From: Bacteroidota bacterium
GTDB taxonomy: Bacteria > Bacteroidota > Bacteroidia > Flavobacteriales > Flavobacteriaceae
Assembly (NCBI GenBank): GCA_023434025.1
Contig: JAEYTL010000043.1
Location: 22,476-86,475 of the forward strand
Reading direction: 5' to 3'
Length of the DNA stretch: 64,000 nt
Below the pieces are notes generated by a model. It was not told the DNA's origin. It saw nothing but the letters and a program-made list of their open reading frames with translations, and did no database searches. The first letter of the stretch is position 1, and the number at the start of each line of letters is the position of its first letter. The translations under genes and the position numbers were made by a program. This document shows, in pieces, positions 18,730 through 26,325 of this stretch.

Positions 18730-19875
18730 TTGAATGGTAGACATTTTTTTTTAAACAAAAAACGGTTTGATTTTTTTAGTCAACCGGATTCAACTGCTTT
18801 CAAAATATTTCTTTTTGGCTGGCATTTTATATTTGTTTATTTCGCCTGGCAGGAAAGAGTTGAAAGAGGTCATTCTGATGCTCATTTTTATTGGGCTCAA
18901 AATTTTGATATAACACCTTACAGTTGGTTTGATTTTTTTTCCTATGGCACCGATTTTATGCTTTGGCTTAATTACCCGTTCATCAAAGTTGGAATTCCGT
19001 TTTGGGGAGGATTTATACTTTATGGATGTATTGGTTACGTGGCTGTTGTACAGTATGCAAAATGGTTATATACGTTAGTGGGATCAGAAATCAGGATTGG
19101 CAAGGTCAATATTTTACCCGTATTTTATTTTTTGCCCGGATTACATTACTGGACTGCCGTTTTGGGAAAGGAACCTTTACTTTTTTTATGCCTGGTTCAG
19201 GTCTTTATGACCATTTCAAACTATAAACCAGTTTCTGTATCTTTTGTTTTAGGTTCTGCTTTGTTGCTGATTATAAGACCTCATGTTGCCTTATTCCTTT
19301 TGCTGGCTTTTGGGTGCAGCTATTTAATTTTTAGCAGGGATAAAGTTCAGCAAAAAATAAAATGGGCATTTTTAGGGATTTCTGCCAGCAGTATTTTAAT
19401 GTATATGGTCTTGCAGCTTTCCCGTATTCGTTATTTGGATTGGGACAGAATTGTCCGTTTTAACAAAGGATCGGTTTTATCATTTAAACGCTCGGCAACC
19501 TATGTGCCAATGGAAGACTACTCGCTGTTTTATCGCTTTGTATCCTTTTATTTCAGACCTTTTGCAGGAGAAATAAATAATTGGAAGGGATGGTTGGCCG
19601 GTTTAGAAAATATGGTTTATTTAATTTTACACCTGTTGTTCATTTATTTACTGTTCCGGCACTGGAAAAAAATTAAAAATATACAATGGCCGTTATGGTG
19701 TTCTACAGCTGTTTTTTTAAGTTTGTACTGTGGAAGTATATATATTTTCCGATACGCCAATTTTGGTATTTTTATGAGAACAAAACTGATGTATGCTCCT
19801 TTTATGGTGGCGGCTATTTTGTGGTTAATGCATGCAGTTCAAAAAAATCAATCCATTGAAAACAACAAAACCTAA
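18730..19875 (+). CDS. Wzy-like membrane protein, paralogue of the 16594 gene
   Basis: A 381-aa polytopic protein with about nine hydrophobic segments. The start is set at the TTG at 18730, directly after the preceding stop; the ATG at 18670 would overlap the deacetylase by 59 bp. Shared features with 16594-17772 are an SDAHFYWAQ loop, FLPGLHYWTAVLGKEP and IIRPHVALF. Having two such proteins is unusual if each is a repeat-unit polymerase. Its 3' end overlaps the next gene by 44 bp. Confidence 0.58.
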   Translation: MNGRHFFLNKKRFDFFSQPDSTAFKIFLFGWHFIFVYFAWQERVERGHSDAHFYWAQNFDITPYSWFDFFSYGTDFMLWLNYPFIKVGIPFWGGFILYGCIGYVAVVQYAKWLYTLVGSEIRIGKVNILPVFYFLPGLHYWTAVLGKEPLLFLCLVQVFMTISNYKPVSVSFVLGSALLLIIRPHVALFLLLAFGCSYLIFSRDKVQQKIKWAFLGISASSILMYMVLQLSRIRYLDWDRIVRFNKGSVLSFKRSATYVPMEDYSLFYRFVSFYFRPFAGEINNWKGWLAGLENMVYLILHLLFIYLLFRHWKKIKNIQWPLWCSTAVFLSLYCGSIYIFRYANFGIFMRTKLMYAPFMVAAILWLMHAVQKNQSIENNKT

Positions 19876-21016
19876 ATTAATCCGCATTACTACAGTTCCT
19901 TTATCATTAGATAAATTGCTTGAAGGTCAGCTGCAGTTTATGCAACAGCAGTATGATGTAATTGCCGTTTCTTCAGAAAAAAAATACCTGGAAAAGATTG
20001 GGGCAAGAGAAGGAGTAACTACTTTTCATCTGGAGATGACCCGTAAGATTACACCGGTCAAAGATTTTCTGGCTGTTTTAAAACTGACTTGGTTCTTGCT
20101 GAAAACAAGGCCTGAAATTGTTCATTCGCACACACCAAAAGCGGGGATTGTAGGGATGATGGCTGCTTTTTTGGCCAGAGTGCCCAACCGTTTTCACACG
20201 GTGGCCGGTTTACCTTTGCTGGAAGAAACCGGAAAAAAGAGAAAAGTTTTGGATTTTGTGGAGAAGATAACCTATGCTTTCGCTACCAGAGTGTATCCTA
20301 ATTCGGAGGGTCTACATGCCATTATCTTACAAAATAAATTTTGTAATACCCATAAGGCAAAAGTTTTAGCCAACGGAAGTACAAATGGAATTAATACAAC
20401 CTACTTTTCCAATACCCATTTTTCATTTGCCCAAAAAGAGGACTTAAAAAATCAAATAGGAATCCGTGATGGGGATTTTGTTTTTGTTTTTGTTGGCCGT
20501 TTGGTTACAGACAAAGGGATAAATGAACTTGTTGCCGCTTTTAAGAAATTGAAAATAAACCATCCAACCGCTAAATTAATTTTAGTGGGACCGCTTGAAT
20601 CTGAATTGGATCCACTGTTACCTGAAACACTTGAGGCGATTGAAAATGTAAAAGAGATTATTGCTGTAGGCTACCAGCAAGACGTTCGGCTCTATTTTTC
20701 AATTTCAAACTGTTTGGTGTTTCCGAGTTATCGTGAGGGGTTTCCGAATGTAGTAATGCAGGCCGGGGCTATGGAATTACCTTCCATTGTATCAGATATC
20801 AACGGATGTAATGAAATTATTATTTCAAAAGAAAATGGTTTGATCATTCCGGTCAAAGATGAAAAAAAATTACTGGAAGTTATGTCGCTTGTTATGGCAG
20901 ATGATGAGTTGTATCAACACCTGAAGTCAAATGCCCGTTCGATGATAGTAAACCGCTATGAACAAACGGTTGTTTGGCAAGCATTGTTGGATGAGTATCA
21001 AAATTCAGGAGGATAA
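19832..21016 (+). CDS. Glycosyltransferase family 4, EX7Q variant
   Basis: A 394-aa GT-B enzyme of the kind that often acts just after the initiating sugar transferase (CapM/PglA-like). It has VHSHTPKAGIVG, a FVGRLVTDKGI donor-domain entry and EGFPNVVMQ, in which the second Glu of the EX7E motif is Gln. Adjacency to the PglC-like gene suggests it adds the second sugar (inference). It overlaps the upstream gene by 44 bp. Confidence 0.86.
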   Translation: MQFKKINPLKTTKPKLIRITTVPLSLDKLLEGQLQFMQQQYDVIAVSSEKKYLEKIGAREGVTTFHLEMTRKITPVKDFLAVLKLTWFLLKTRPEIVHSHTPKAGIVGMMAAFLARVPNRFHTVAGLPLLEETGKKRKVLDFVEKITYAFATRVYPNSEGLHAIILQNKFCNTHKAKVLANGSTNGINTTYFSNTHFSFAQKEDLKNQIGIRDGDFVFVFVGRLVTDKGINELVAAFKKLKINHPTAKLILVGPLESELDPLLPETLEAIENVKEIIAVGYQQDVRLYFSISNCLVFPSYREGFPNVVMQAGAMELPSIVSDINGCNEIIISKENGLIIPVKDEKKLLEVMSLVMADDELYQHLKSNARSMIVNRYEQTVVWQALLDEYQNSGG

Positions 21017-21080
21017 ACTTTTCAAACAAAAGAAAACAGTAAATGTTAAAGTTAAATACGGATATCACACCATATTTCAT

Positions 21081-21088
21081 TACTTTTG
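21081..21088 (+). promoter_or_regulatory. TAnnTTTG promoter element before the PglC-like gene
   Basis: TACTTTTG followed by CA matches the Bacteroidota -7 consensus, 28 bp before the proposed start at 21117. No clear -33 TTG is visible at the usual spacing. Confidence 0.45.
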
Positions 21089-21116
21089 CAACCAAATTGA
21101 TGCCTTACTAATTCAT

Positions 21117-21719
21117 ATGTATAAAACATATATCAAAAGTTTTTTAGATTTTATTGCTGCTTTTATAGGTTTAATCCTATTGTCTCCGGTAGTTATACTT
21201 GTTACACTTTTTTTATATTTTGCGAATGAGGGTAAACCCTTTTTTATTCAGCCTCGTCCGGGTAAAGGAGGCAAAATATTTCAGATCATTAAATTCAAGA
21301 CTATGAATGATAAACGGGATGCAGAAGGAAATTTATTGCCGGATGCAGTACGTTTAACTGCAACAGGGGCTCTTGTCCGCAAAACATCAATGGATGAAAT
21401 TCCACAACTGATAAATGTTTTGAAAGGAGAGATGAGTTTGATAGGTCCCCGACCCTTGCTCACACATTACCTGCATCTGTACAATGATTTTCAAAACCGG
21501 CGACATGAAGTTAAACCGGGTATCACCGGATGGGCACAAGTGAACGGAAGGAATGCCATTTCATGGGATAAGAAATTTGAGTATGATGTTTGGTATGTGG
21601 ATCATGTGAGTTTTTGGCTGGATATAAAGATATTGTTTAAAACAATTTTAAAAGTAATAAAGAAAGAAGGTATTAATGCTGCCGATGCAGCCACTATTGA
21701 ACCGTTTAATGGCAATTAA
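21117..21719 (+). CDS. pglC: Initiating phosphoglycosyl transferase, PglC type
   Basis: A 200-aa monotopic phosphoglycosyl transferase that puts the first sugar phosphate on undecaprenyl phosphate. A hydrophobic re-entrant helix spans about residues 8-35, then come the KFKTM block, the catalytic Asp-Glu pair at 93-94 (SMDEIPQL), GEMSLIGPRP and GITGWAQVNGR. The short single-domain form and the linked PglD/E/F genes point to UDP-di-N-acetylbacillosamine or a close relative as donor. The ATG at 21117 is chosen: the longer frame from 20958 overlaps the previous gene and reads through a promoter-like element. Confidence 0.88.
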   Translation: MYKTYIKSFLDFIAAFIGLILLSPVVILVTLFLYFANEGKPFFIQPRPGKGGKIFQIIKFKTMNDKRDAEGNLLPDAVRLTATGALVRKTSMDEIPQLINVLKGEMSLIGPRPLLTHYLHLYNDFQNRRHEVKPGITGWAQVNGRNAISWDKKFEYDVWYVDHVSFWLDIKILFKTILKVIKKEGINAADAATIEPFNGN

Positions 21720-22329
21720 AGTATCTCTTTATGGGGCAAGCGGTCACGGAAAAGTAATCGCAGATTTATTAATCGCAGCAAATTATGATGTTGTTGCTTT
21801 TTTTGATGATAATCCGTCGGATGACTCATTATTGTCAATACCCGTTTATCATTCATCACAATTAAATAAAATAAAAACTGACGGAACGATTCTTTCAGTA
21901 GGGAATAATAAAGTCAGAAAAAAACTGGCTGAAAAACTAAATGAATATTTTCTCAAAGCAATCCACCCTGCAGCTGTTTTATCTCCTTATCATCAAATGG
22001 GTGAAGGTAGTGTTGTGATGGCCGGTGTGATTGTTAACCCGTCTGTCAAGATCGGACAACATTGCATCATCAATACAGGAGCCTTGATTGAACATGACTG
22101 CTTTATTGATGATTTTGTGCATATATCACCAGGAGTTGCTCTGGCCGGAAATGTAAGCATAGGCGAGGGAACACACGTAGGTATTGGGGCTTCGGTGATA
22201 CAGGGTGTAAAAATTGGGAAATGGGTAACAATAGGAGCCGGTACCGTAGTAATTAAAGATATACCGGATTATGCTGTTGTTGTGGGAACGCCCGGAAAAA
22301 TAATAAAATACAATTCAAAAGATGAATAA
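21709..22329 (+). CDS. pglD: PglD/NeuD-like sugar O- or N-acetyltransferase
   Basis: A 206-aa acetyltransferase with an N-terminal Rossmann-like nucleotide-sugar domain (LYGASGHGKV, VVAFFDDNP) and a C-terminal hexapeptide beta-helix ending in VVVGTPGKIIK. A histidine in GALIEHDC is the expected general base. PglD N-acetylates the 4-amino sugar made by PglE. The start at 21709 aligns the glycine-rich loop to the N-terminus and overlaps pglC by 11 bp; an in-frame ATG at 21676 is the alternative. Confidence 0.87.
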   Translation: MAIKVSLYGASGHGKVIADLLIAANYDVVAFFDDNPSDDSLLSIPVYHSSQLNKIKTDGTILSVGNNKVRKKLAEKLNEYFLKAIHPAAVLSPYHQMGEGSVVMAGVIVNPSVKIGQHCIINTGALIEHDCFIDDFVHISPGVALAGNVSIGEGTHVGIGASVIQGVKIGKWVTIGAGTVVIKDIPDYAVVVGTPGKIIKYNSKDE

Positions 22330-23464
22330 ATCAAAAATATGGCTCTCTTCTCCTCATATGGGAGGGCGTGAGCAGACTTTTATAAACGAGGCATTTGAAA
22401 CCAACTGGGTGGCTCCTTTGGGACCTAATGTTTCCGGATTTGAATCAGATCTGGAAAACTATCTGGGAAATTCAAATCATGTGGCAGCCTTAAGTTCCGG
22501 TACAGCAGCGTTGCATTTGGGGTTGATTTTACTTAATGTTCAGGCAGGCGATGAGGTAATCTGTCAAAGCATGACCTTCTCTGCTTCTGCCAACCCGATT
22601 GCTTATCTTGGTGCTACACCTGTTTTTGTAGATAGTGAGCCTGAAACCTGGAATATATGTCCCGTTGCTTTGGAAGAAGCTATTGTTGACCGAATTGCGA
22701 AAGGCAAGAAGCCAAAAGCCATTATTGCTGTGCATTTATATGGTATGCCTTTTAAAGTGAGTGAAATAATGCTTGTTTCACAAAAATATGATATTCCGGT
22801 TTTAGAAGATAGTGCAGAAGCATTGGGAAGTACGTATTATGGAAAAAAATGCGGTACTTTTGGCCATATGGCTGCTTTATCGTTCAACGGGAACAAAATT
22901 ATTACAACTTCAGGAGGAGGTGCTTTAGTAACGTTGACCAAGGAGCTGAAGGAGAGAACGGTTTTTCTCGCCACACAAGCCAGAGATGCGGCTCCGCATT
23001 ACCAGCACAGTGTGATAGGGTATAACTACAGGTTGAGTAATATCTGTGCAGGTATAGGCCGTGGTCAAATGGAAGTATTAGACAAACATATCGCCCTAAG
23101 ACGACAGATGAATAAATTTTATAAAGATTTATTTTCAGACATAAATGGGGTTGTAGTTTTTGAAGAACCCAATGAACACTATTTTTCTAACCATTGGCTG
23201 ACTTGTATTGTCATAGACCCGAAACAAAGTAAGGATATAACCGCCGAAAAACTAAGGTTGGCAATGGAAGCAGAAAACATTGAATGCCGACCGTTGTGGA
23301 AACCGATGCATTTGCAGCCTGTCTTTGAAAATTATCCTTATTATGGTGGAAGGATTTCAGAAAACCTGTTTACAAATGGACTTTGTTTACCGTCGGGTTC
23401 AAATTTATCTGATGAAGACAGAATGAGAATAGCTGCTTTAATTCGTCAGGTGTTTAAAAATTAA
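22322..23464 (+). CDS. pglE: PglE-like sugar aminotransferase (DegT/DnrJ/EryC1/StrS)
   Basis: A 380-aa PLP-dependent aminotransferase. ALSSGTAALHLGL (57-69) binds the PLP phosphate, VLEDSAEALG (160-169) holds the Asp contacting the pyridine nitrogen, and K192 in FNGNK forms the Schiff base. It would convert the 4-keto sugar made by the PglF-like dehydratase to the 4-amino sugar. It overlaps pglD by 8 bp. Confidence 0.9.
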   Translation: MNKSKIWLSSPHMGGREQTFINEAFETNWVAPLGPNVSGFESDLENYLGNSNHVAALSSGTAALHLGLILLNVQAGDEVICQSMTFSASANPIAYLGATPVFVDSEPETWNICPVALEEAIVDRIAKGKKPKAIIAVHLYGMPFKVSEIMLVSQKYDIPVLEDSAEALGSTYYGKKCGTFGHMAALSFNGNKIITTSGGGALVTLTKELKERTVFLATQARDAAPHYQHSVIGYNYRLSNICAGIGRGQMEVLDKHIALRRQMNKFYKDLFSDINGVVVFEEPNEHYFSNHWLTCIVIDPKQSKDITAEKLRLAMEAENIECRPLWKPMHLQPVFENYPYYGGRISENLFTNGLCLPSGSNLSDEDRMRIAALIRQVFKN

Positions 23465-23492
23465 GATTTTTTTAAGATTAAAAAAAAAATCT

Positions 23493-23500
23493 TACTTTTA
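23493..23500 (+). promoter_or_regulatory. Weak promoter-like element before pglF
   Basis: TACTTTTA in the 67-bp gap before the next gene is one base off the TAnnTTTG consensus. An AAGATT/AATCTT inverted pair with an A-rich loop sits just upstream. Confidence 0.25.
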
Positions 23501-23531
23501 CATGTTTAAATGTTTGGTAAAATAGAAGGTT

Positions 23532-25505
23532 TTGAAAGAAAAGAGCAACATAATTAATGACTTGGTAACCTACTTGATTAATTTCAGGTTTAGTTTCAAT
23601 ATCAAAAACCTGGGTTATCTGCCGAGGTGGGTTGTGTTATTGCTTGATTTTTCTATAGTGATATTTTCCGGCGTTGTTACTTATTTTTTACTCAATGGAA
23701 CAAATGAAAAGTTTCACTACGTCAGAGTTGAAAATCTTAAGGTTGCACTTCCGATCTATGCATTTGTCAATATTTTCTTTTTCTGGCTGTTTAGAACATA
23801 CTCAGGTATTATAAGACATTCTTCCTATATTGATGCTTTGAAATTGTTTTTTTCGCAATTTTCGGTGCTTGCCTTTTTTGTTGTTTTTAATTTTATTTTC
23901 CTGATTAGTGGTTATGAAAAAATTTTTTTAAACACAGGTATCTTTATTCAGGCAGTCCTGTCTTTTTGTTTTTTGTTTTTTTACAGGGTAGTAGTAAAGC
24001 AAGTATTTGAAAAATACTTTACAGTGTCACAGGATGGCCCGAAGTTGAACGCATTGATTTACGGAACGGATGCCAATGCCATAGCAGTAGCCAATGCCTT
24101 GAGATCTGAGGTTCCCCAGCGTTTTAAATTGATTGGATTTATTGATAAAAAGAATCAAAATAATACCAAACGGATTTTAGACTTACCTATTTTACAGTTC
24201 AAAAGAAGAATTCCGGTATTAATGCGTTTAAATAAAGCAGAAGCCCTCATTATTGCTGATAAGAGCCTGAATAAAGAAGAACGTTCGCAGATAGTAGATG
24301 AATGCATTGATTTTAATTATAAAGTGCTGACTATCCCGTTAGTAACTGATTGGGAGAATGAAAAAGAAATTTCGAAGAACATTAAGAATTTTGAAATTCA
24401 GGATTTGTTGGAGAGAAAACCAATTGTACTGGATACAAACTCTATTTCAAATCAATTAAAAGGAAAAACAGTCTTAATCACAGGAGCAGCGGGCTCTATC
24501 GGGAGTGAAATTGTCAGACAGGTTTTAAATTTTAACCCTAAACTGATTGTTCTATTAGATCAGGCTGAAACACCGTTGCACAGTCTGAATCTTGAGATTG
24601 CGGCGATTAACAGTAATTGCCCGGTCAGATGTTTGGTGGGTGATATCCGGAATCTGGAATACTTGGAGAAAAAATTTATCAAATATAAACCAGACGTGGT
24701 TTATCATGCGGCAGCTTACAAACATGTGCCTTTGATGGAAGAAAATCCGGCACAAGCTATTTACACGAATGTTTTGGGAACCAAAAATGTAGCTGATCTG
24801 GCCCATAAATACCAGGTAGGGCGGTTTGTGATGATATCTACCGATAAGGCGGTTAATCCCAGTAGTGTGATGGGAGCCAGTAAACGAATCGCTGAAATGT
24901 ATGTGCAGTCAATGCACTTTAAACACCAGAATGGCAGAGAAAAAAGCTATACCAAGTTTATAACAACCCGGTTTGGTAATGTGCTTGGCTCAAATGGTTC
25001 TGTTGTACCGCTTTTTACAAAACAAATCGAAGAAGGTGGGCCGATTACCATAACCCATCCTGAGATTATCCGTTATTTTATGACCATACCGGAAGCCTGC
25101 CAGTTGGTTTTAGAAGCCGGTACGATGGGCAAAGGAGGTGAAATTTTTATCTTTGATATGGGGCAACCCGTAAAAATAATTGATCTGGCTAAAAAGATGA
25201 TTCGGTTAGCCGGTTATACACCGGATAAAGAAATTAAAATCAAAATTGTCGGATTGCGGCCCGGAGAAAAACTATATGAAGAACTGCTGAATAATTCGGC
25301 AAAGAATTTAGCGACTCACCATGAAAAGATTATGATAGCCCAGGAAGTATGTGACGAATTTGATATAATCAGTGATCTGGTTGAAGATTTGATTATTGAT
25401 GCTCATCTGAAATCAAATGATATCATTGTTTCAAAAATGAAGAGAATTGTTCCGGAGTTTAAAAGTATGAATTCTGTGTTTCAGGAATTAGACATTCGAG
25501 AATAA
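23532..25505 (+). CDS. pglF: PglF/WbpM/CapD-type UDP-GlcNAc 4,6-dehydratase, membrane-bound
   Basis: A 657-aa protein with four predicted N-terminal membrane helices (about 32-152), a first Rossmann domain (LIYGTDANAIAVANAL, near 175) and the catalytic domain from about 310 with GAAGSIGSE (318-326). The active site reads STDKAVNPSSVMGASK: the usual Tyr is Met (M447) with K451, as in PglF/WbpM dehydratases. The TTG at 23532 is chosen because no in-frame ATG precedes the first membrane helix. It supplies the 4-keto-6-deoxy sugar for pglE. Confidence 0.9.
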   Translation: MKEKSNIINDLVTYLINFRFSFNIKNLGYLPRWVVLLLDFSIVIFSGVVTYFLLNGTNEKFHYVRVENLKVALPIYAFVNIFFFWLFRTYSGIIRHSSYIDALKLFFSQFSVLAFFVVFNFIFLISGYEKIFLNTGIFIQAVLSFCFLFFYRVVVKQVFEKYFTVSQDGPKLNALIYGTDANAIAVANALRSEVPQRFKLIGFIDKKNQNNTKRILDLPILQFKRRIPVLMRLNKAEALIIADKSLNKEERSQIVDECIDFNYKVLTIPLVTDWENEKEISKNIKNFEIQDLLERKPIVLDTNSISNQLKGKTVLITGAAGSIGSEIVRQVLNFNPKLIVLLDQAETPLHSLNLEIAAINSNCPVRCLVGDIRNLEYLEKKFIKYKPDVVYHAAAYKHVPLMEENPAQAIYTNVLGTKNVADLAHKYQVGRFVMISTDKAVNPSSVMGASKRIAEMYVQSMHFKHQNGREKSYTKFITTRFGNVLGSNGSVVPLFTKQIEEGGPITITHPEIIRYFMTIPEACQLVLEAGTMGKGGEIFIFDMGQPVKIIDLAKKMIRLAGYTPDKEIKIKIVGLRPGEKLYEELLNNSAKNLATHHEKIMIAQEVCDEFDIISDLVEDLIIDAHLKSNDIIVSKMKRIVPEFKSMNSVFQELDIRE

Positions 25506-25558
25506 TAACCCAACCCTTAGTATTAATCATTTATATTTATACCTATATGTTTTTACCG

Positions 25559-26320
25559 ATGAATAAAAAATTAATTTTTTTCGGACTCTCTGTTTTATTT
25601 GTTTTAAATTCCTGTGTTCCTAAAAAAGACGTTATTTATTTTCAGGGTATCAATGGTACAGTATCGGCAGATAGTTCTAATTATGAGCCGACGATAAAAA
25701 CCGATGATGTGCTTTTTATTCATGTGTCAGCTTTAGACCCTAAGGCGGCTGAACCGTTTAATATTGGTCAGAGTGAAAGCGGTACTGCCGGTAATGCTAT
25801 GCAGTTACAACGGATGACTTATTTAGTAAATAGTGCCGGTTTTATTCAGTTTCCCGTTTTGGGGGATTTAAAGGTGAGTGGTCTGAACAGAAACCAGGTC
25901 ATCGAATTATTGCGTTCTAAAATTGCAGAATATGTTAAAGATCCGGTCCTTAATTTAAGGATAATGAACTATAAAATATCGGTGTTGGGAGAAGTAAATA
26001 GTCCCGGTACTTTCACGTTAACCAGTGAGCGGATAACCTTACCGGAAGCTCTTGCCATGGCTGGAGATATGACGCTGTTCGGAAAAAGAGAAAATGTTCT
26101 GATCCTGAGAGAAACTCAGGGTGTTAAAACCTCTTTTCGTTTGGATATGACTAACCCGGATATTGTAAATTCACCGTACTACTATTTAACTCAAAATGAT
26201 GTTGTTTACGTGGAACCCAATCAGCGTAAAATTAACTCTACGGCTATCGGACCTAATATTTTAGCCGGTATTTCTATTTTAGGGTTTGCCTTAACAACAA
26301 TTATCTTATTAACCAAATAA
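25559..26320 (+). CDS. wza: Outer-membrane polysaccharide export lipoprotein (Wza/BexD family)
   Basis: A 253-aa lipoprotein with a signal peptide ending in the lipobox LNSC (C19). A polysaccharide-export domain follows (TIKTDDVLFIHVSALDP), then an SLBB-type domain (ISVLGEVNSPGTFTL) and a C-terminal hydrophobic segment at about 225-250. It should form the outer-membrane exit channel working with Wzc. The start at 25559 places the signal peptide properly; ATG 25547 adds four residues. It lies 5 bp before wzc. Confidence 0.9.
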   Translation: MNKKLIFFGLSVLFVLNSCVPKKDVIYFQGINGTVSADSSNYEPTIKTDDVLFIHVSALDPKAAEPFNIGQSESGTAGNAMQLQRMTYLVNSAGFIQFPVLGDLKVSGLNRNQVIELLRSKIAEYVKDPVLNLRIMNYKISVLGEVNSPGTFTLTSERITLPEALAMAGDMTLFGKRENVLILRETQGVKTSFRLDMTNPDIVNSPYYYLTQNDVVYVEPNQRKINSTAIGPNILAGISILGFALTTIILLTK

Positions 26321-26325
26321 AGATC

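Noticed and set aside
20958..21116. N-terminal extension of the PglC-like protein
   Set aside because: Overlaps the preceding gene, shows no family similarity, and crosses a promoter-like element; PglC proteins begin right before the membrane helix.
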